A stretch of DNA of 64,000 bases, taken from positions 474,719-538,718 of the forward strand of contig NZ_JAIQXT010000004.1 of assembly GCF_020177055.1 (NCBI RefSeq). The letters run 5' to 3'. Origin of the DNA: Sphingomonas sp. R647 (GTDB taxonomy: Bacteria; Pseudomonadota; Alphaproteobacteria; Sphingomonadales; Sphingomonadaceae). A program made the position numbers and the translations under genes. The notes beneath the pieces are model-generated. The model saw only the letters and a program-made list of their open reading frames with translations. It did not search any database and was not told the DNA's origin. Each line of letters begins with the position of its first letter. Position 1 is the stretch's first letter. Positions 61,601 to 64,000 of this stretch are shown piece after piece.

Positions 61601-61882
61601 ATCCCGCTTCTTCTCCGTCGCATCGCGCGACCGCTCGTCATGGCCGGTGCCGGAACTCAGGAACACCAGCCCCATCAACGCGCCGCCGAGCAGGATCGAC
61701 AGCCCGACCCCGATCGCCATCGCGATCGACGCGTGCAGCTGAAACTCACCGACCGCGACATAGAGCGCGATCACCGCCACGATCGCCGACCCCAAAGCGA
61801 GCAGCCCGACAAAGCCGAAAATGCGGCGGTAGCGGCGCCAGGCGAGGCGCGCATAATCGGGATTGTCGAGGTTCGGTTCCAT
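61598..61882 (-). CDS. Two-helix membrane protein
   Basis: 94 residues: RRIFGFVGLLALGSAIVAVI and IAMAIGVGLSILLGGALMGL are two transmembrane helices, with charged ends at both termini (N-terminal AWRRYRR and C-terminal DATEKKRD). No family recognised. It converges with the DUF4139 pair. Confidence 0.82.
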   Translation of the reverse strand: MEPNLDNPDYARLAWRRYRRIFGFVGLLALGSAIVAVIALYVAVGEFQLHASIAMAIGVGLSILLGGALMGLVFLSSGTGHDERSRDATEKKRD

Positions 61883-61946
61883 GCCCTTTCATTTGGGGAC
61901 GAATCGTGGGAGTCTCAACCGCCTAACGAGATGAAGGAGACTGACG

Positions 61947-62375
61947 ATGACCATCGCAGCAATCCTCGGCACCAAGGGACAGGATGTCACAACCATCGGT
62001 GGCGACGCGACCGTGCGTGAAGCGGTTGCGCTGCTTGCCGAAAAACGTATCGGCGCGGTGCCGGTGGTCGAGGGGGGCGTGGTGGCCGGCATCTTTTCCG
62101 AACGCGACGTGATCCATTGTCTGAAGCGCGATGGGCCGGCTGCACTCGATACCGATGTGCGACGGGTGATGACCGCCCCGGCGATCACGGTGACGCGCGG
62201 CGAATCGGTGCTCGGCGCATTGTCGCTGATGACCCAGCGGCGCATCCGCCATCTGCCGGTGGTTGAAGGCGGCGCGTTGATCGGGTTCGTGTCGATCGGC
62301 GATCTGGTCAAGTTCCGGATCGAGAAGATCGAGGCCGAGGCGGATCAGATGCGGGCCTATATCCAGACGGCTTAG
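61947..62375 (+). CDS. CBS domain pair protein
   Basis: 142 residues made of two CBS motifs: GGDATVREAVALLAEKRIGA with GIFSERDVIHCL, and TVTRGESVLGALSLMTQRRI with GFVSIGDLVKFRI. Such stand-alone Bateman modules bind adenosine nucleotides and regulate partner proteins. The partner is unknown. Monocistronic. Confidence 0.93.
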   Translation: MTIAAILGTKGQDVTTIGGDATVREAVALLAEKRIGAVPVVEGGVVAGIFSERDVIHCLKRDGPAALDTDVRRVMTAPAITVTRGESVLGALSLMTQRRIRHLPVVEGGALIGFVSIGDLVKFRIEKIEAEADQMRAYIQTA

Positions 62376-62404
62376 CGAAGGCAGGTCCAACGGGGTTCAG
62401 GGCG

Positions 62405-63874
62405 TTACCGCCGGATCATCGCAATGGCATCCTGAACCGTCGCGCGCGCGAAAAGCCACAGCCACGCACCATAGACGGCAGCTCCCACACCGGTGAGCAG
62501 GGTCAGATGCGGGAAAGGCGCAAGCGGCGGGAGCAGGCGGTCGACCAGCCCGACGATCAGCGCCATCGCGACCGCGGCCGTGACCGGCGGAAGAATCGCC
62601 CCCAGCCATTCGCGCCATGACAGGCCGATCACCGGCAGGCTGCGCGCGGCAGTCACCAGCAGAAAGAGTGGCCATACCGCGATCCACGCCCAGGCAAGTC
62701 CCTCGACTCCCCATTTCACTCCGATCAGGAAGGCGGCGGGAAGGAGCAGCGCGCCGATCGCGGCGGTCTGCGCGCCAAGCCCCGGTCGCCCGCGCGCGTC
62801 GGTCGCCGGCGCGAACAGCACCTGCAGCGTCATGAACGGCATGGCGAGCGCGAGCAGATGGACGACAGGCCCTGCTTCGAGCCACTTCTCGCCCAGTGCG
62901 ACATGCACCAACGGCTCGGCGGTCGCGGCGAGTCCGAGATAGAAGGGCATGGCGACGACCATGATCAGTCGCACCGATCGCGCAAAGGCAATCGCGGTTC
63001 CCTCCGCATCATCCTGCATCCGGGCATAGGCGGAGAAGGCAACCTCGTTCAGCGCGGGGATGAACTTTGACACAAGGATCTGGGTCAGGAACAGGCTGGT
63101 CGTATAGATGCCGAGCCAGTGCGGGTCGAAACTCCGCCCCGCGATGAACACGTCGGACTGGCTCTGCACGAACCAGAAGAACTGGCCGGTCGCGATCAAC
63201 CCGCCAAAGCGCGCCATCTCGCCCGCACCGCGAAAGTCGAAGCTCGGCCACATCAGCGATCCTGCAGCCCAGGTCATGCCGATCGCGCGGGTGCCGAACA
63301 GCACAAGGGGGGCAAGTACCAGCGTCCAAACGCCAAGGCCGGCATAGGCGCCCGCGACCGCGGCGATCGCACCCGCCACGGCAGAGACTAGGTTCACCTG
63401 CGCCTGTTTGCGGAAGTCCATCGCCCGCGCGAGCAGCGCATAGGGGAAGGCGATGAAGGGCGTCGCGATGTAGAGCAGCGCCTGAATGCGCAGCATATCG
63501 GCGACGACTGGCTGACGGTAATAGGCCGCGGCGAGCGGGGCGAGGATGAACTGGAGCGCGCCAAGCCCGAGGTTGAGCAGCAGCAACATGCCGAACAGCT
63601 GGCGCACCGCGCGCTCATCGACATCTGCCTTTTGGATCAGACCGCTCGCCAGACCATAGCCGTTGAGGAGGTTGAGCAGCACCAACACGACCTGGGTCAT
63701 TGCGAACAGGCCATAGTCGCTCGGGTCGAGCAGGCGAATCACCAGGAAGGTGGCGCCCCACGCGATGACTTGCCCCAGGATCTGGGTGCCGGAGCGCCAG
63801 ATCACCGCACTGCGCACCTGATTTCGGAGCGATTCTCGGCCTTCATTTGGTGATTCGGCGGGTGATTCGATCAT
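62405..63874 (-). CDS. Polysaccharide (O-antigen/lipid-linked oligosaccharide) flippase
   Basis: 489 residues with about 14 hydrophobic helices. Start MIESPAESPNEGRESLRNQV, then GTQILGQVIAWGATFLVIRL and LLDPSDYGLFAMTQVV, the N-terminal pattern of the MATE/MOP-type Wzx flippases (lipopolysaccharide biosynthesis protein family). It would flip lipid-linked sugars in exopolysaccharide or capsule export. Related sphingan gene clusters are not in the window, so the sugar is unknown. The gene is alone on its strand here. Confidence 0.9.
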   Translation of the reverse strand: MIESPAESPNEGRESLRNQVRSAVIWRSGTQILGQVIAWGATFLVIRLLDPSDYGLFAMTQVVLVLLNLLNGYGLASGLIQKADVDERAVRQLFGMLLLLNLGLGALQFILAPLAAAYYRQPVVADMLRIQALLYIATPFIAFPYALLARAMDFRKQAQVNLVSAVAGAIAAVAGAYAGLGVWTLVLAPLVLFGTRAIGMTWAAGSLMWPSFDFRGAGEMARFGGLIATGQFFWFVQSQSDVFIAGRSFDPHWLGIYTTSLFLTQILVSKFIPALNEVAFSAYARMQDDAEGTAIAFARSVRLIMVVAMPFYLGLAATAEPLVHVALGEKWLEAGPVVHLLALAMPFMTLQVLFAPATDARGRPGLGAQTAAIGALLLPAAFLIGVKWGVEGLAWAWIAVWPLFLLVTAARSLPVIGLSWREWLGAILPPVTAAVAMALIVGLVDRLLPPLAPFPHLTLLTGVGAAVYGAWLWLFARATVQDAIAMIRR

Positions 63875-63965
63875 CAAACCCCTATCGCAGCTACGTCTTG
63901 CTGGGTCGTAAACCGCAGTTTTTTGCGGGTTTGGGGTGTGGCGCAACAAAAATGCAAAAACCCTG

Positions 63966-63994
63966 TTGACCGAATCTGAAGCCGGGCATAGAAG
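63966..63994 (+). promoter_or_regulatory. Promoter-like hexamers at the window's right end
   Basis: TTGACC and TAGAAG are separated by 17 bases, directly after an A-rich stretch (AACAAAAATGCAAAAA). The promoter would point out of the window to the right. The -10 matches four of six consensus positions. Confidence 0.4.
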
Positions 63995-64000
63995 CCACTC

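Overview
The window looks like chromosome from a Sphingomonas-type alphaproteobacterium (family Sphingomonadaceae). The evidence is a GC-rich base composition with GC-rich third codon positions, a TonB-dependent receptor, DUF4167 and DUF4139 proteins, a run of small sphingomonad-type lipoproteins, class Ia nrdA/nrdB, and the alphaproteobacterial order phoH-ybeY-corC-lnt-metK-trmB. Most of the window is housekeeping or metabolic. It is broken up by three families of dispersed palindromic repeats and by two small nuclease genes that sit inside or against such repeats.

Layout. 1-2.8 kb: end of an SDR gene, small lipoproteins and membrane proteins, tRNA-Thr. 2.8-13.8 kb: peptide and cell-wall hydrolases (aminopeptidase P, L,D-transpeptidase, penicillin-acylase-type amidase, oligopeptidase B, secreted nuclease, amidase) and an unrecognised secreted protein. 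14-16.4 kb: TonB-dependent receptor. 16.9-21.5 kb: ribonucleotide reductase nrdA and nrdB, separated by a 484-bp cassette in which a DUF559 nuclease gene lies exactly between near-identical 55-bp inverted repeats, and by four small genes. 21.5-23.8 kb: repeat-rich patch with tandem composite palindromes, a GIY-YIG nuclease, an HTH protein and a DUF6916-like protein. 23.8-27.8 kb: FAD oxidoreductase and glutathione-dependent formaldehyde oxidation genes. 27.9-32.8 kb: ABC exporter, DNA glycosylase, ferredoxin, rRNA methyltransferase, tRNA-Tyr and tRNA-Gly. 32.9-40 kb: a sulfide/persulfide locus (SulP transporter, phosphatase-SQR fusion, two peroxiredoxins, paired YeeE-type transporters, persulfide-dioxygenase-like hydrolase, divergent ArsR regulator with a likely operator). 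40-53.8 kb: trmB, EAL protein, metK with a terminator hairpin right before its start, lnt, corC, ybeY, phoH, an M61 peptidase and miaB. 53.9-57.3 kb: hisS-prfA-prmC. 57.5-63.9 kb: DUF4167 protein, two DUF4139 proteins, a CBS protein, a polysaccharide flippase.

Working together: the formaldehyde genes form a glutathione-dependent detoxification operon. The sulfur locus would take up or export sulfur species, oxidise sulfide to persulfide, oxidise glutathione persulfide and reduce peroxides, under an ArsR switch. The phoH-ybeY-corC-lnt-metK-trmB block handles RNA maturation, lipoprotein acylation and SAM supply. hisS, prfA and prmC are coupled translation genes.

Most interesting: (i) the DUF559 cassette, which resembles a minimal transposable or domesticated REP/nuclease unit; (ii) the GIY-YIG gene among a second repeat family; (iii) a third palindrome family, one copy of which is interrupted by another nested palindrome; (iv) a terminator just upstream of metK that implies attenuation; (v) a low-GC, divergent 3' end of hisS; (vi) an ArsR regulator that appears to lack the usual redox cysteines. 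All assignments are from reading the sequence; no database search was run.
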